A stretch of 64,000 bases of DNA from Daucus carota subsp. sativus (GCF_001625215.2 NC_030384.2:31484527-31548526); one strand, 5' to 3'. Positions 21,100 through 33,546 are shown, numbered from the stretch's first letter. Notes: generated by a model from the sequence alone, not told the origin. A program made the numbers and translations.

Positions 21100-23748
21100 C
21101 TAGTTGTAGAACTTGTAGGTTTTAGCGTTGATAATAATATTCCTTAGCCCTCCGATTGGCGATAAGGTCATCAGAAGTAGCCCAAGAACAATGCAGGTCT
21201 GAAAGACATTGCCGGAAAACAGAGCGTTAATCTCAAATACTTGAAATACCCAATTTATGAACATAATTTAGGATTCTACAGCATATCATACCCAATTAGC
21301 GAACCAAGAAAAGCTGAACTTCTTCGGCTTAACGATAGCGAGCCACATCACGCAAGGGAGCTGGAAGACAACATATTGATGTCAGATCAGTAGTTGTACT
21401 AAAATGTCCAAGCTCGAAGCAGGAGATCTATGTAAAAACAATAGGACTTACAAAGTACGTTGTTGGTGCAAAAGCAAAGCCTCCGAAGAATCCAAGGAGA
21501 CCACCGAAGAACGGAAATGTGATTGCGATGAACATTGTAAACGCTGGAAGCAAGGAACACAAGTAAGTGGATTTAAATTACAATGACTTTAGCAATGCTG
21601 TGAATGAATTTACTCACCAACATATGTATTCCTTGTGATAAATCGAAGTGGTCGGCTAGGTTTGAAGTGCAGTTTTTTCACCAGCAAGGTTTCTAACATG
21701 TCGAAGACGGGCATTGCATAAATCTACATTCAAGGATGAAGAAGAAGTCAGGTGAATTTAAACTGATGCACATGAGTAGGATAACTTAATATAGGGGAAT
21801 TTATTTTACCTGATAACTTCCAATAACGTGGATGACAACAAACATGTTGGCTGCTGCAATAAGCCATGCCGGATCCTTTAAAGTGATGAGGATATTGTCA
21901 TCTACGGTGTTTCCAAACATTTTGTAGCCGATCAGCGCTACTGGGAAATAGCACAAGGCGACAACAAAGTATGCAACCATCACTCCTTTCCACATGGGCC
22001 CTTTCGACGGCTTCTCAGGGGTCGAAGGTATTGTTGCCTGTATCTCCAGTACCACATTGTGTCCGGCATATGCAAATGCTACATCACCCAGGGCGGTGAA
22101 GAAGTTGAAGACTGTTCCAATGGAGGATTTAGATCTGTAGCCATATTCAACATCTTGTTGGACTCCTTTGTGCAGAGACGCTGACCAAGCGATTGTGGAG
22201 TAACTGCACAATACCAATAACAAGATGAGCTTACATAGGCCAAGGAAGAGGAACAATAGGTGATCATAATGGAAAATTGATGCGTAAAGAGATGAGGTTT
22301 ACGTCAAAGACATGACTGCAGCTGCCAAAGAGATACCAGAGATAGAGTTGAAATTGGGAAGGTGGGATAGTACAAAATGGACCGAAGCGAAGATCATTAT
22401 GAAGAATGTGAGTTTGATGTCCTTGCAATCAGGGCATACGGTTTGATGGAACTTCTGTAGAGATTTTCCTCCGGTGACCATGTATACTATGTTCACACCT
22501 ACCTCAACGATCAATTGCTGCGGTACCACAATATAAAGGCCTAGCTTTTCACCAAATGCATGTTGGCCTAGCTCATGGTATCTATCGAATCGTTTTCCAG
22601 GAACCATTTCATGCATTTCGACCATTTGCCAGAGGGTGTACAAAGTAATGACCCAGGACAAGATGAGTACCACAATTCCAGGTCCCCTGCATTAGAATCA
22701 GGTACACATCTCTCAATCAAGAAACTTTATTTTAACTTGATAAACTGTGGCAGCATATTAAGTCAAAGATATATCTTAGGGATTTCAAGAGATAAACCCA
22801 TATAAAACTTCTTTTTGTTGTTGTGTAATCAATATGCCAAGAAAAATTATAATCTTCCATTCTTATAACAAATCTGGAGAGTTTATGCATAGCGTTTAAG
22901 TATGTTGCTTGATCTAATTCCTATAACTAACCTTTTCAGGGCTTCTAAAGAATTTTAAATAAATCTTTTAGAGCTTTTAAAGAATTTTGAAATTGTTTTT
23001 GGGATTCCGTTGAAATCAGTTGTAGTATTTGGATTCCTGAAATCTGTTTACTAACCATCCAAGAGCCGCCATAGCATAAGGTAGACTAAGGACTCCGGCT
23101 CCAACCATAGCAGTGACATTGTGGAAAGCTGAGTACCACCATTTTGCATTCCTTGATGAGGTAATTGGAAGCCAATCATCGATCGCCTTTTGCTCTGCCG
23201 TCTTCTCTGCTGCTAGCTTCTCAGCCTGGGATTTGCATCAAAATTTAAGTAAATATATAGACATATATACATGAAAAAAAATAATTCATGGAACAAATCA
23301 GTTGCTCATATGACAGGACTAATATGAAAACTGCAGGCAATCCCTCAAGTGGACCTGCATCTCAAAGAGAAGGAGAAAGCATCCTACTTCAGCTTCTTAA
23401 GCTTGCAAGAATAAAGTGAGTGCATTCTTAACAACAATCTATGTTTCCAAATTTGAACTGCTAGTATTTTAGGTATTATGTCCTGTAAAACTTTTTTTGT
23501 TGTAAATATCTGTATATTACTTTTGCAAATTATTATTTTTTGTGCGATTATAAACCGGAGCTAATATAATGTGTGAGGCAATATAGCAGCCAAAAAAGTT
23601 TAGCAGATTATAAGAGAGATACCTATGAAGCAAATATTCCTATCTCTAGAAAAAAAAAAAAAGAGTTTACATGCAATGGTACTTGAGAGGTTGCTTCTGA
23701 TGGGGCTGAAGCAGCATATGATTTATCATCTTCTGATTGAGTTCCCAT
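21100..23748 (-). CDS. LHT: Amino acid transporter, LHT type (downstream copy)
   Basis: Eight coding exons join to 463 residues: 23748-23671, 23225-23056, 22686-22303, 22203-21810, 21723-21618, 21543-21452, 21360-21292 and 21198-21100. All introns are GT-AG and frames match at every joint. The protein fits the lysine/histidine transporter branch of the AAAP (Aa_trans) family: proton-coupled uptake of neutral and acidic amino acids across the plasma membrane, with about ten membrane spans. Family blocks seen are [20 protein letters not shown] before the first span, [13 protein letters not shown] in it, [56 protein letters not shown] and a C-terminus KTYKFYN. The cytosolic N-terminus ([20 protein letters not shown]) is hydrophilic and variable. 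The gene is a tandem copy of the one at 26011-29032; exons 3-8 have the same lengths in both. It is close to LHT1, but which Arabidopsis LHT it matches best cannot be told here. Confidence 0.95.
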
Positions 23749-23821
23749 GGTGATACCAAAATAGAAGTAGATGAATGATTAGGCAGAAAACAAAGCGATC
23801 ACTATATTTACTTGCATCATA

Positions 23822-23831
23822 GTTATATATA
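23822..23831 (-). promoter_or_regulatory. Probable TATA box of the first LHT gene
   Basis: On the minus strand TTTATATATAAC lies about 75-85 bases upstream of the ATG at 23748, at a spacing that fits a short untranslated leader. No other element is clear. Confidence 0.5.
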
Positions 23832-26010
23832 AACTTGGGAACGATAAAATCAGTGTGAACAGCTGTTGAACTGTGACCTGCCGTTTGTACTACGTTGTAA
23901 GGTGGAATAAAATTATTGAGCAGATTATGTTAATGTTAGTCTTTTGTTTTACCCCTTAACCTGTAGCTAGTTGGAGCAGGATCTTTTGATAAACAAATGA
24001 AGAAAGAAAGTCTCTGTGCCTTAGAAGCTGAAAGGTACTGTATTGAGATATAATTTAGCAGTATTAGAATCAGTTTTAAAATCCATTCTTGTTATTTACG
24101 AACACTATTGATTAGGAAGCTTACACCAATGGCACTGTCTTAGTGTCTTGTATCGAGACCTTAGAGATGTACATCATCTAAACAATGCAAGTAATGTGAA
24201 TCTATGATAATGTAATAAATTGGAAGTTTATATGATTGCGGAGATCCACATTATATATGATTGCACTCTGTCTTCTGATATATATCCTCTTGTCTTTTAC
24301 ATGTCATAGGGATTTGATAAGGGTTTACTGCTTAGAAGGCTATCCAAAATGGAAGTACATGCTCCGAAAATTCATTCTTCTGAGGTACACTGAATAACTA
24401 TTGACAAAAAACGATTAATGTATATTATTACAGCGTGATCTACAAAGTTGTTTTTCTCTCCTGCACTTTGTTCCCCATATCGCTACTTGCAATTTGCAAG
24501 CTGTAGAGATGACTGGAAGAGACATATGGTGTATCAGAGCTATTATTCTTCTGTTTTCATTAGCCTGTATAAAAAGTCTACTGTAAAGGAGTTGGATAAA
24601 AAAAGTCTAATGCAAAGGAGAAGTTGCTTATGCTGACAAGTGCCAAGGCAATAAGCTGTGTCCACTTGGATGATATATGTTGCAGCATTTTAGGGCAACA
24701 AGCCTTTCTAAATGAATTCGAAGCTTCGGTTTTAAAATAAAAATGATGCAGACCAAATTACAAGCAAAGTTTTCATTAGCCTGGTCTTTTTTGTTAGATT
24801 AAGATAATTGTTGAGCAAGACCATGGTTGTGACAATTGGGTATGTGAATGGAGAAATAGGTTTTGTAAGGAGAACACCTAAGTTTGAAGTGTCGTACCAC
24901 ACAACACCGATTAACTCTGAATATAAGGTATTTCCGTTTTGGGCCAAGATGACCAAACCTTCACGAAATTGTTCTTAGACTTCTCCCAAAACATCTCATA
25001 CTAATGAAGTTGTTTGCTTAACTATATTCAAAATAATTGTTATCTTGATTACATAAGACTTGAGTTGAATACCCCTCTACATGAAAGTGCATGAAAAACG
25101 CAACCCTCTTGTTGCATTTTGTTGATTCCAAACACATTATTGACGATCTAGACAAGCTGTGTTTGTAAACAAAATGAGTGTCAAAGTGCCTCTTACCTCA
25201 GTATCATAATCATGAAGCTAACAATAGTCAAAAACTAAAATTGTGATCAGACTGATAAGTAGATGACATTTAGTAGGTCAATAAGTATTTTTTATTTTCC
25301 GGTATCGGTTATAGCATGAATATTAATATTCTACAGAAAGTATGAGAAGAATCCAAAAGGACGGCGTAGAAATGGAAAGATTCAAAGGGTATCTGCACTG
25401 CCGACTCTGCGAATAAGCTGCCGATTGGTGCGATAAAAAGTGGACAGTGGCTACATGGTTTTTACCATTCGGCAGAAAAGGTCACTGTCTCTGTAATCCT
25501 AAGTTCTTTTAGTTTTAAAAATCCTGTGATCGTAAGTTGAATTGCATTAAGTTATGATGTTATAGCATGCCTTGTACTGTTTATGTTTCATACAATTTGC
25601 TGTGCTCTACCATTTCAAACTTGCAGAGACCCTTTGTGTCTCTACAACAATTTGTTCAGCTTCTCAAAGATTATAAATTTGCTTTCATTTATCCATTCCA
25701 AACACTAACTAGAAGTAAAAGCACACAAATGTATATTATACACACAATAAAAGCAAAAAATCAACAGGGAAGGCCTTGTGGAGTATTATGTTGGATCTTC
25801 TCCGCGTTTCCTTCACTGGTATGAACGTTCAATACGATAGTAGTACTCCTGGAATATATATGTATCCTCTGACACAAGGTTTTTGTAGTTGTCTAAGATG
25901 TTTCATCTAAAATGCACAGTATATCTTGCTTCTGATCAGTGTGAATCATCACAAGCTTCTAACTTTTCTTTGAGATACCTATGAAATTCATCTTTTTTGC
26001 TGAGAGACGC
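23832..26010. other. Spacer between the two LHT genes
   Basis: It carries the upstream region of the first gene and the 3' region of the second. Frames of 60-85 codons here (for example 24448-24636, 24732-24956, 25567-25824) have no family features. I found no third LHT copy or exon remnant. Confidence 0.55.
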
Positions 26011-29000
26011 TTATGAGAAAAATTCATAGGTCTTGGCCTGAAGTATGATCTGCCTCAGCCCTCCGATAGGTGCTAACACCATTAGGCATATGCCGATGAA
26101 AATGCATATCTGAAATAAATGATAAAATTTGGATAGAATCAGCTTCAAATTAATGCCAGTCGCAGAAGAGAAGTTAGATTAAATAATTTTGAGAATCACT
26201 TACCCAGTTAGTAAACCAAGACAGACTGAATCTTCTCGGCTTGTAGATAGCGAGCCACATTACACAAGGGAGCTAGATAAAACAAATAAGTCCATGAGTT
26301 TTTTGTTTAAGTTTAGCTTGATCATAAAGTAAATAGACATGAACTTACGAAGTATGTGGTTGGCGCGAAGGCAAATCCCCCAAAGAATGAAAGAAGACCA
26401 CCGAAGAAAGGGAAACAAATGGCGATGAACATCGTAAAAGCTGAAAGCAAAGAATATTGATCTTAACCTCAATTTAAAGAGATCACAACTTGTAATCTAG
26501 TGTTAAAGACATATTTGCTTACCAACGTATATATTCCTTGTGATAAAGCGAAGTGCTGAAGTTGGTCTGAAGTGTAATTTTTTTACCAGCAGAGTCTCAA
26601 TCATATCAAATACCGGCATAGCATAGATCTGCGATAAAGAAAGGCGAAATAAGCAATCAGCATAGATTAACAAACATATGATAAACATCCCAGTTGAACT
26701 CAGTTATAGGCTAGTACCTGATAGCTTCCAATAACATGGAAAACGACGAACATGTTGGCGAGTGCAATAAGCCATTTAGGTTTCTCCAAGTCTATAAGAA
26801 TATTATCTGTAACTGCATTCCCGAAAATATAAAATCCAATAAGAGCAACAGGGAAGTAACACAATGCCACAACTATGTATGCCACGATGACTCCCTTCCA
26901 CATCGGACCCTTGGAAGGCTTTTCGGGGGTGGAAGGGATTGTTGCCTGAATCTCTAGAACCACATTGTGTCCAGCATATGCGAATGCAACATCTCCTAAT
27001 GCACTAAAGAAGTTAAAAACTTTTCCTGCTGTGGACTTAGCCTTATAGCCATAGTCGACATCTGGTTGAACACCTTTGTCGACAGAGGCTGCCCAAGCAA
27101 TAGTGGAGTAACTGCATCAAATATATCAAACCTTAGTTTTCCCCTCACAAATCTATGCTCTGTTTTTTTTTTAAATTTATGATCAGTCATTGAAAAATAG
27201 TGCTTACCTCAAGGACATGATGGCGGCTACTAGAGAAACCCAAGAGATGGAATTGAAGTTGGGGAGATGGGAGAGAACAAAGTGAACGGAGGCAAAGATC
27301 ATAATGAAGTAAGTGAGTTTGATTTTTTTGCAATCATCGCAGACTGTATCATGGAACTTTTTCAGGGATTTTCCTCCAGTAACCATGTAGATAATATTTA
27401 CGCTAACCTCAACAACTAGTTGTTGAGGCACTACGATGTAGAGACCGAGCTTCTCCCCAAAAGCCTGCTGGCCTAGCTCGTGGTATCTGTCAAAACGTTT
27501 ACCAGGTATCATTTCATGCATTTGCACCATTTGCCATAAGGTGTATAATGTGATAACCCATGATATAACCAGCACCGCTACACCAGGACCCCTGAATATC
27601 GTCACAAAACACAGCATTTCAGATAATACTCTACTTCTATATGGACATGTACTTATTTGAAACACAGAATTTTCATTTCCTTAGGAAGAAGCATAAAATT
27701 TTACCATCCAAGTTCCGCCATGGCGTAAGGAAGACTGAGAACTCCGGCTCCAACCATAGCAGTGACATTGTGGAACGCTGAATACCACCATTTTGCGTTC
27801 CTTGCAGACGTTATGGGAAGCCAGTCGTTGATGGCCTTCTCTCTGGCAGCCATTTCATCAACCTAAATGACGATGTCACATTCTTTTACAATTAGGCATA
27901 TAGTAAAAACCACCAAAAAAAAAAAAAAAAACTAAGGTCGATATGGAGATAATAATCTTAATTCCCGAAAATAAAATTCCAACTGTAAAGTATCATATGA
28001 ATTCATATGTGGGCAATTCAACTGTTTCCAAGCTTTAGGGATGGTAGGACAACCACACCCTTGTCTTTACTATGTGGGCTGTCTCATCTCTACACACTTC
28101 AAGAATTTTGAAGATTCTTATTAGTCAACTAAAACTTAAACTATACTAGATTGGTAGCGTAATCAAATTAACTAGTCCAATAGTTTGTATTTTAAGCCTG
28201 AGAATGAGCTGTAGTGTGAAAAATGGACACAGGACATGACTTCTATTGCTATATCAGATAGCAGACTCAGACTGTTGTCTGGAAAATTATTAGTCTATTA
28301 CTATTATCAACTCAACAAGTCATCAAACTGTAAGTAGCAGAGCTTAATGAAATGATTCTTGCTGATAATAACTAATGAGAAACTAGTAATCTTGATGGTC
28401 AAATTAAGATGGAAAGCAAATTAGGAACATGGCAAGCGGATAGAGCGGTTCCTGCGGGCTCTTATATATAAGATTTTGGATGAAACCATGCATGCTCCGA
28501 CTCTTTATTTCATGTCTGATATCAATATCAGAGCCAGAGTCTGTCGCTACCGACACTAGACCCGGCAATTTTTCATACGACACGAAAATTTAGTGTTTGT
28601 ATTTACATTTTGAGTACACGACACCAAAAATACACAAACACGAAGTACACTATATGTAGTGTCGGTCTTGTGTTTATCTTTTGGGTAACGACACGAGACG
28701 GTATGAAAACGGAGGGACACTGAACATGAAAGTACATGAATCCTAAATGGGTTATGTTTGATCTTTGAGCACACGACACGAAAAGATACACGATACGAAC
28801 GAATTGACAGCTCTACCCAACACCTCATATGGTTAATCATGTAATATTTTCAAAATATTTTTATCCGACACTCACGGCCGAGGCCAAATAGTAACAAAAA
28901 AATCGAAGCACTACTAAAGATTAAATTGAGAACAGGAGTATAATGCAGCACTGAGAGAGGGAAAAAAGAGATTACATTGTTGCTGTTGTTGTCATCATAA

Positions 29001-29032
29001 TGACTATCATTATTCCCAGTTTGAGTCACCAT
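26011..29032 (-). CDS. LHT: Amino acid transporter, LHT type (upstream copy)
   Basis: Eight coding exons join to 452 residues: 29032-28976, 27862-27705, 27591-27208, 27111-26718, 26628-26523, 26440-26349, 26272-26204 and 26109-26011. All joints are GT-AG and keep frame. It is the same AAAP/LHT proton-coupled amino acid permease type as its neighbour, expected in the plasma membrane. Shared blocks include [53 protein letters not shown] and [20 protein letters not shown]. Exons 3-8 (384, 394, 106, 92, 69 and 99 nt) equal those of the other copy; only exons 1 and 2 differ in length. The short N-terminus ([19 protein letters not shown]) is Asn/Asp-rich. Intron 1 is long (about 1.1 kb) and holds a hAT-like MITE. 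Exon 1 was chosen because its ATG, frame and donor fit and because its MVTQ start resembles known LHT1 N-termini; it is the least certain exon. Confidence 0.93.
28557..28815. mobile_element. hAT-like MITE in LHT intron 1
   Basis: The inverted ends TAGACCCGGCAATTTTTCAT and, from the right, TAGAGCTGTCAATTCGTTCG resemble hAT termini (TAGnGnTGnCAA). The flanks ACCGACAC (28549-28556) and CCCAACAC (28816-28823) agree at six of eight bases, fitting an old 8-bp duplication. The interior repeats ACACGA and CGACAC words. Confidence 0.6.
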
Positions 29033-29140
29033 GACTTTACACCTGAACGAGCTGGAGTTGCAAGACAAAACAGAGGAAGCAGAAATGGTGAACTTTCAGA
29101 TTAACTTCCAGCCCATAACAAGTGAAATGTCTGGTTGCAT

Positions 29141-29150
29141 GTATTTATAA
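29141..29150 (-). promoter_or_regulatory. Probable TATA box of the second LHT gene
   Basis: Minus-strand TTATAAATAC stands about 110 bases upstream of the ATG at 29032. This gives a leader of about 80 bases. Confidence 0.55.
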
Positions 29151-29879
29151 CGAAAGAGCTTAGAGCTAGCTAGGCTATGCTAGTTAATACAAGACGTACA
29201 ATTCTATCCTTCTTAAGTGTTGACTCCCAATTTTGAATGAACCATCTATTTTTCTACTCTTTCGCCGAAACAGCACACATGAGTCATCAATTGCAACATA
29301 TCTTTATATTTATGTTGAATTTTCAGCTGACTTTACAAAAACATTAAACGTATACACATTAATCTTCTTATGCAACTATTTCAAGTCATTATATCGCACC
29401 TTGTACATTCTTGATATTTCAACATTGAACGTTATCATCATAACTTTTTGACATCTTGCTTCTTTTTGTATTTTTTGAAATTGGATTTTTTCGCACAAAT
29501 ATTCTTGTTAAAACTACTAGTGGATTGCTAGATTTGACTCAATTGCTCAACATGATTCGAAACAAACTATCTTTACATTTATTACATACAGGGAACCAGG
29601 GATCGCGACGTAAGACACTGATATACATAATATTATTCTCATTATTATTTTTTTACAGAATATTATTCTCATTATTGTATCTATGAAATATTATAAAATT
29701 TTCATCTTGAGTTTACCCGAAAAATTCCCCTGAATTTCACTCCAAACAGACGGAGATTTGTTCAAAATTGAGCGTGGAGGATGATTATTGCGATGTGCAC
29801 ACTACAAGCAATTCTAATGGGGGCTGTATCTTGTTTTGTGCAAGTGTATTATATTTTCTCCGTGAATTTTTTTTTTTCA
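29151..29879. other. Spacer upstream of the LHT pair
   Basis: Frames of 72 and 76 codons (29233-29451, 29456-29686) are AT-rich and show no family. TATTATTCTCATTATT repeats near 29628 and 29660. Nothing else recognised. Confidence 0.5.
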
Positions 29880-30300
29880 TTCATTAAATCTGAGGTATTC
29901 AATTTCACATGATTTAAAATTTATTAAAATATTGAGATATTCAATTAAGATTTTAAATTATGTTACAAAATCTTGTGATACTCAATCGGGATTTTAAATT
30001 ATATCCTAAAATCCGATGGTATTTAATTGGGTTAAAATCCTTTAAAACCCGATAGTATTCAAATGCTGATGGATTTTTTTGAATTTCATAAAATGATAGG
30101 TTTTGTAAGATTTCTCGATGTATTTTATGATTTTTGAAATCCCACCAAAATTCATGACATTTTGAAGGATTGTACATAAATTCTAAAGAATATATACCAA
30201 CTCTACTACGACATCCGCACAAAATCAAAATCAGATACAATCCATTAAAATTCATAGATAAAAAATAATTCATCAAAATCTCAATCGAAAACACCTCCTA
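29880..30300. mobile_element. Tourist/Harbinger-like MITE fragment
   Basis: The stretch is built from repeated GATTTTAAATTATNNNNNAAAATC and TATTCAATTGGGATTTTA-like words on both strands, a style common in dicot Tourist elements. The right end AAAACACCTCC is followed by TAA, fitting a Harbinger terminus and target. The left end is not clear, so it may be truncated. Confidence 0.45.
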
Positions 30301-30635
30301 AATGTCATTTTAATTTTTCATACTTAATTTGAGGTTATATTTAATTTTTTAAAATTTTTCTGAATAAAAATTTAATATTTTTGTTCAGAAAAATTTTAAA
30401 GATAACATATAAAATTATATTTTTTACACCTCAAATTACACAAAAAATCAAAACAACACTTATTTTGGGATAACTGAAGCATAAAAAAAACAAAAATCAC
30501 CATTATAATGGTATTTCACATCTTTGTGCTAAAATAGACAAATATCATAATTTATTATAAATATTAAACAATATATATATGGTTAAAATTGTAACCACAT
30601 TAAAAAGTGAAAATAAAAAAATGAGATCTTTAATA

Positions 30636-30883
30636 CTCCCTCTGTCCCTCTCATTTCTTTACAGTTTTTTTACACTGCTCGACACGCATTTTAACGCACA
30701 TATAAACATAATTTTATAGCTTATTTTTAAATTTTTTCATTTTTGTATAAAAATATAAAAATCAAACTTTTATTCAGAAGAAAAAAAAATTAAAATAATT
30801 TGTCAAACTACGTTTTACGAGAGCAAAAGAATGCGTGCCGAGTCCCCGTCTCCAATGTAAACAAATGATAGGGACGGAGGGGG
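30636..30883. mobile_element. Stowaway-type MITE, 250-bp family copy 2
   Basis: TA flanks at 30634-30635 and 30884-30885. The ends CTCCCTCTGTCCCTCTCATT and the inverse of GATAGGGACGGAGGGGG are inverted. The interior (CTGCTCGACACGCATTTTAA ... GAATGCGTGCCGAG) matches the copies at 19598 (same orientation) and 41570 (inverted). Confidence 0.9.
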
Positions 30884-31391
30884 TATAAAGTCTTTTTTTT
30901 TTTTTTAATACGGAAGGGGTATAAAGTTAGTTTGAAAAGTTTGTTTTGTAGTTAAAAAAGTTAGGTACTTGAGAAATAAGTTGAATTTGTAACGAGATAT
31001 AGCACCATTACTGAGGATGTTATTATAGTATCAAAAATCATTTTTTATATTAAATTACAACAATAACCATCTATTTTATGTGCATTAGACTTGCTCTAAT
31101 GATAATTATTTGACTTCATAAATGAAATTATGTTTATTTAAAAATATGAAAACTGTTTTCAGAAAACTAATGTGATGTTTGATCATCTTTTTAAAAATAG
31201 TTCTGAGATGATTTCTCAAAAACAGAACATTTGAAAATATAAATTTTGAAAACAAAAGACAATATCGATGAGACCTTTGTTTTTTCTAACAAGACTCAAA
31301 GAAGTTCTTCCTCTTAAAATTTTTATCAAAAGAGGTGTGACTTGTGAGGTGGTGGTCACCGTATTGGCAATTAGGTTAGTGGCTTCCGTCT
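30884..31391. other. AT-rich spacer
   Basis: Begins with a 16-T run near 30891-30906 followed by a second GGAAGGGGTATAAAG, a short duplicate of the MITE right flank. No gene seen. Confidence 0.5.
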
Positions 31392-31640
31392 AGGGGTGGC
31401 AGTTTCGGTAATGGGTCGTGTTTGTGTCAGCAATCGGGTCGATTTTGAGTCAATTTCGGGTCAAGCTTAAATCACTTAAAATTGAATAAAACTTAAAATT
31501 GAAGTTATTAGAAACGAAATTCTAATTTCAGGTCATGTCGGGTCCAGTTCGTGTCAAAACGGGTCATTTTCGGGTTTTGTATCAGTAAATCGGGTTACAG
31601 GTTCGGGTCGGGTTCGGGTCGTGTCTGATATTGCCAGCCC
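31392..31640. mobile_element. hAT-like MITE rich in GGGTCG, copy 1
   Basis: The ends AGGGGTGGCAG and (inverted) GGGCTGGCAAT are hAT-like. The flanks TTCCGTCT (31384-31391) and TTCCGTAC (31641-31648) agree at six of eight bases. The interior is full of CGGGTC words. The reverse complement matches 53571-53797 closely through most of its length. Confidence 0.78.
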
Positions 31641-31821
31641 TTCCGTACGAGGTATGAAACCTCACTTAATTAAAATATGCAAAAATTATATAAATAAAAA
31701 TTAAATTGTATGTCCAGAATTATAAAGTTTAATAATATGTGCCTATTATTTAAACGTGTGTACGGAGTTCGGGAGAAAGACGGTACATGGTACTTTAAAT
31801 ATCTCAGTTTAATAGTTTCGT

Positions 31822-32311
31822 TTTGCTCAGCCCAACATGTTTCTGTTTATAAGTCAACTTCGATGAATGCATACCAGACGTAATATGAATACATATAGGA
31901 GAAAATTGGGAGCGTGGTGTCGACATCGAGTTCCAACAACTGTCTTAAGAACACATAAGTAGTTAGGCACAACATGAGTTACATCAATTACGGCCAGTGT
32001 TCATGGTGCATTGTTTATGTTATTAGGCAAATTGAAATTTGTTAGCTGTTGTGATGCTTGAAAAAAGGATTTAAGTCAAGGCACGGTGAATTTGCTAGAA
32101 GTTGGTTATATCCAGGAGCAGTGCAGACTCATGCTTCAAGATTCTCCAAGTATTCGTTTATGTCATGTTCGTAAGCAAGCTAATAGGGTAGCTCATTGTT
32201 TGGCAAGAGTTCCCTGTATGTTAAATTGCTTTATTGTGTTTACATCTCCTCCTACTCATTTGGTGGAGATTATTTTGGATGATTTGAAGAAGTAATGAAA
32301 GCCTTTTGTTT

Positions 32312-32344
<33 letters not shown>
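31822..32344 (+). mobile_element. 5'-truncated LINE-type insertion
   Basis: An 11-bp target duplication, AATAGTTTCGT, brackets it (31811-31821 and 32345-32355). It ends in a long A run (about 32311-32346) and contains the tail of an RNase H-like frame. This is the form of a non-LTR (LINE) insertion copied from its 3' end and cut short at the 5' end. Confidence 0.8.
32086..32295 (+). pseudogene. C-terminal fragment of LINE RNase H (RVT_3)
   Basis: A 69-codon frame with LCHVRKQANRVAHCLARV followed by a hydrophobic block with two prolines (FTSPPTHLVEIILDDLKK). This is the usual end of the RNase H domain in plant L1-type elements and the related RVT_3 proteins. The stop at 32293-32295 is followed within about 20 bases by the poly(A) run. 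The catalytic N-terminal part is missing, so this is not a working gene. The decayed frame at 40560-41200 carries the same motif. Confidence 0.8.
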
Positions 32345-32348
<4 letters not shown>

Positions 32349-32355
32349 GTTTCGT

Positions 32356-32578
32356 CCGGCACCAAAAATGCTCAACAAGACAACCACCACCCACTGAATG
32401 TCGAATATATGCTCATAAATAAAAAGGTCAACTAGTAATATTCAATCAATTCGCTAAGCCGTTGCTGTCCGCTGAATATATGAAGAAACTTCTGATCCAA
32501 AACGCAGACGACTTGGACTTTTCAAACACCGTGCTTTTGTTTTTGTGGCAATCTAAACGCAGATATCTTTATAATATT
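32356..32578. other. Short spacer, no gene seen
   Basis: A spacer between the LINE duplication and the Mutator-like MITE. A 63-codon frame that runs into the MITE has no support. Confidence 0.4.
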
Positions 32579-32587
32579 ATGTATATA

Positions 32588-33047
32588 GGGGAGGGTTCTG
32601 GTACAAACTTACAAACTTACAAACTTTTTTTGTTCAACACATATATAACTTGAGTTCAACATTTTTTTAACATATTTTGTTGAACATCGATTAAAATAGT
32701 GGTGGAGAAGTACGTAAACCAATTTTGAAATGTAAGAACTAAGGTAAACATGTTTTATAACTAATATTTATGTTTCTAGACCCTACCCAAACCCTAGAGG
32801 TATAGTTTAAACATCTTTTTAGATATATTCAACACAATGATAATTAGTGTTCAACACCCGATGTTGAACCCGAGTTATAAATGTGTTGAAAACGCGATTT
32901 ATTTATGCGTTATTTTTAAAAATTGTGATGTTTTTTGAAGAATTTTCAACATGGATACCTTATATAACTAAGGATTAACACGATGGGAGAATAAAAAAAA
33001 GTTTGTAAGTTTGTAACTTAAAAAAGTTTTTATTTGATCCTATCCCT
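32588..33047. mobile_element. Mutator-like MITE with exact 9-bp duplication
   Basis: ATGTATATA stands directly on both sides (32579-32587 and 33048-33056), the 9-bp target duplication typical of MULEs. The ends GGGGAGGGTTCTGG and, inverted, AGGGATAGGATCA are imperfect. Just inside, ACAAACTTACAAAC (left) faces GTTTGTAAGTTTGT (right). The interior repeats GTTCAACAC and GTTGAAC words. There is no transposase coding; length is 460 bp. Confidence 0.85.
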
Positions 33048-33218
33048 ATGTATATAATATTATTTTAAATAATAAATAATAAGAAATATATCTATCAAAA
33101 TTATTGGCGTGGACATATTATAAAATAATTTCACAATAAACTAAATATGAAACACCAAATTAACTATTTTTAATATTAATCTAAATAATTTTAATATACT
33201 AAATATCCAAAATTTATA

Positions 33219-33500
33219 CTCCCTCCGTCCCACCCAATTGTTTACATTGGGTTTGGGCACGGAGGTTAAGAAATATGTATAAAGTAGTGAAAAAGAGGAA
33301 GAAAAGTGGGTGAAGTGGTGGGACCCATCGATTTTTAATATATAAAAGAGAGATAGTGGAGTAAAAGTAGTGTGAAAAGGAAGGAAAAGTGATAAAGTGG
33401 TGGGACCCATTAACTATTTTGGGAAAAGTTTTGTAATGTAAAGAAATGGATGGGACGTCCAAAAGAGGTAACTGTAAAGAACCTGGTGGGACGGAGGGAG
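33219..33500. mobile_element. Stowaway-type MITE
   Basis: Termini CTCCCTCCGTCCCACC and GGTGGGACGGAGGGAG form a perfect 16-bp inverted repeat. TA flanks it at 33217-33218 and 33501-33502. The interior has two GTGGTGGGACCCAT blocks. The overlapping 82- and 89-codon minus-strand frames come from this element. Confidence 0.92.
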
Positions 33501-33546
33501 TATATTAATATGAAATATATATACACATATTATATCCTTATATATA

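Noticed and set aside
24448..25824. A third LHT or other gene between the transporter copies
   Set aside because: Small frames here show none of the conserved LHT blocks and no splice-compatible exon series.
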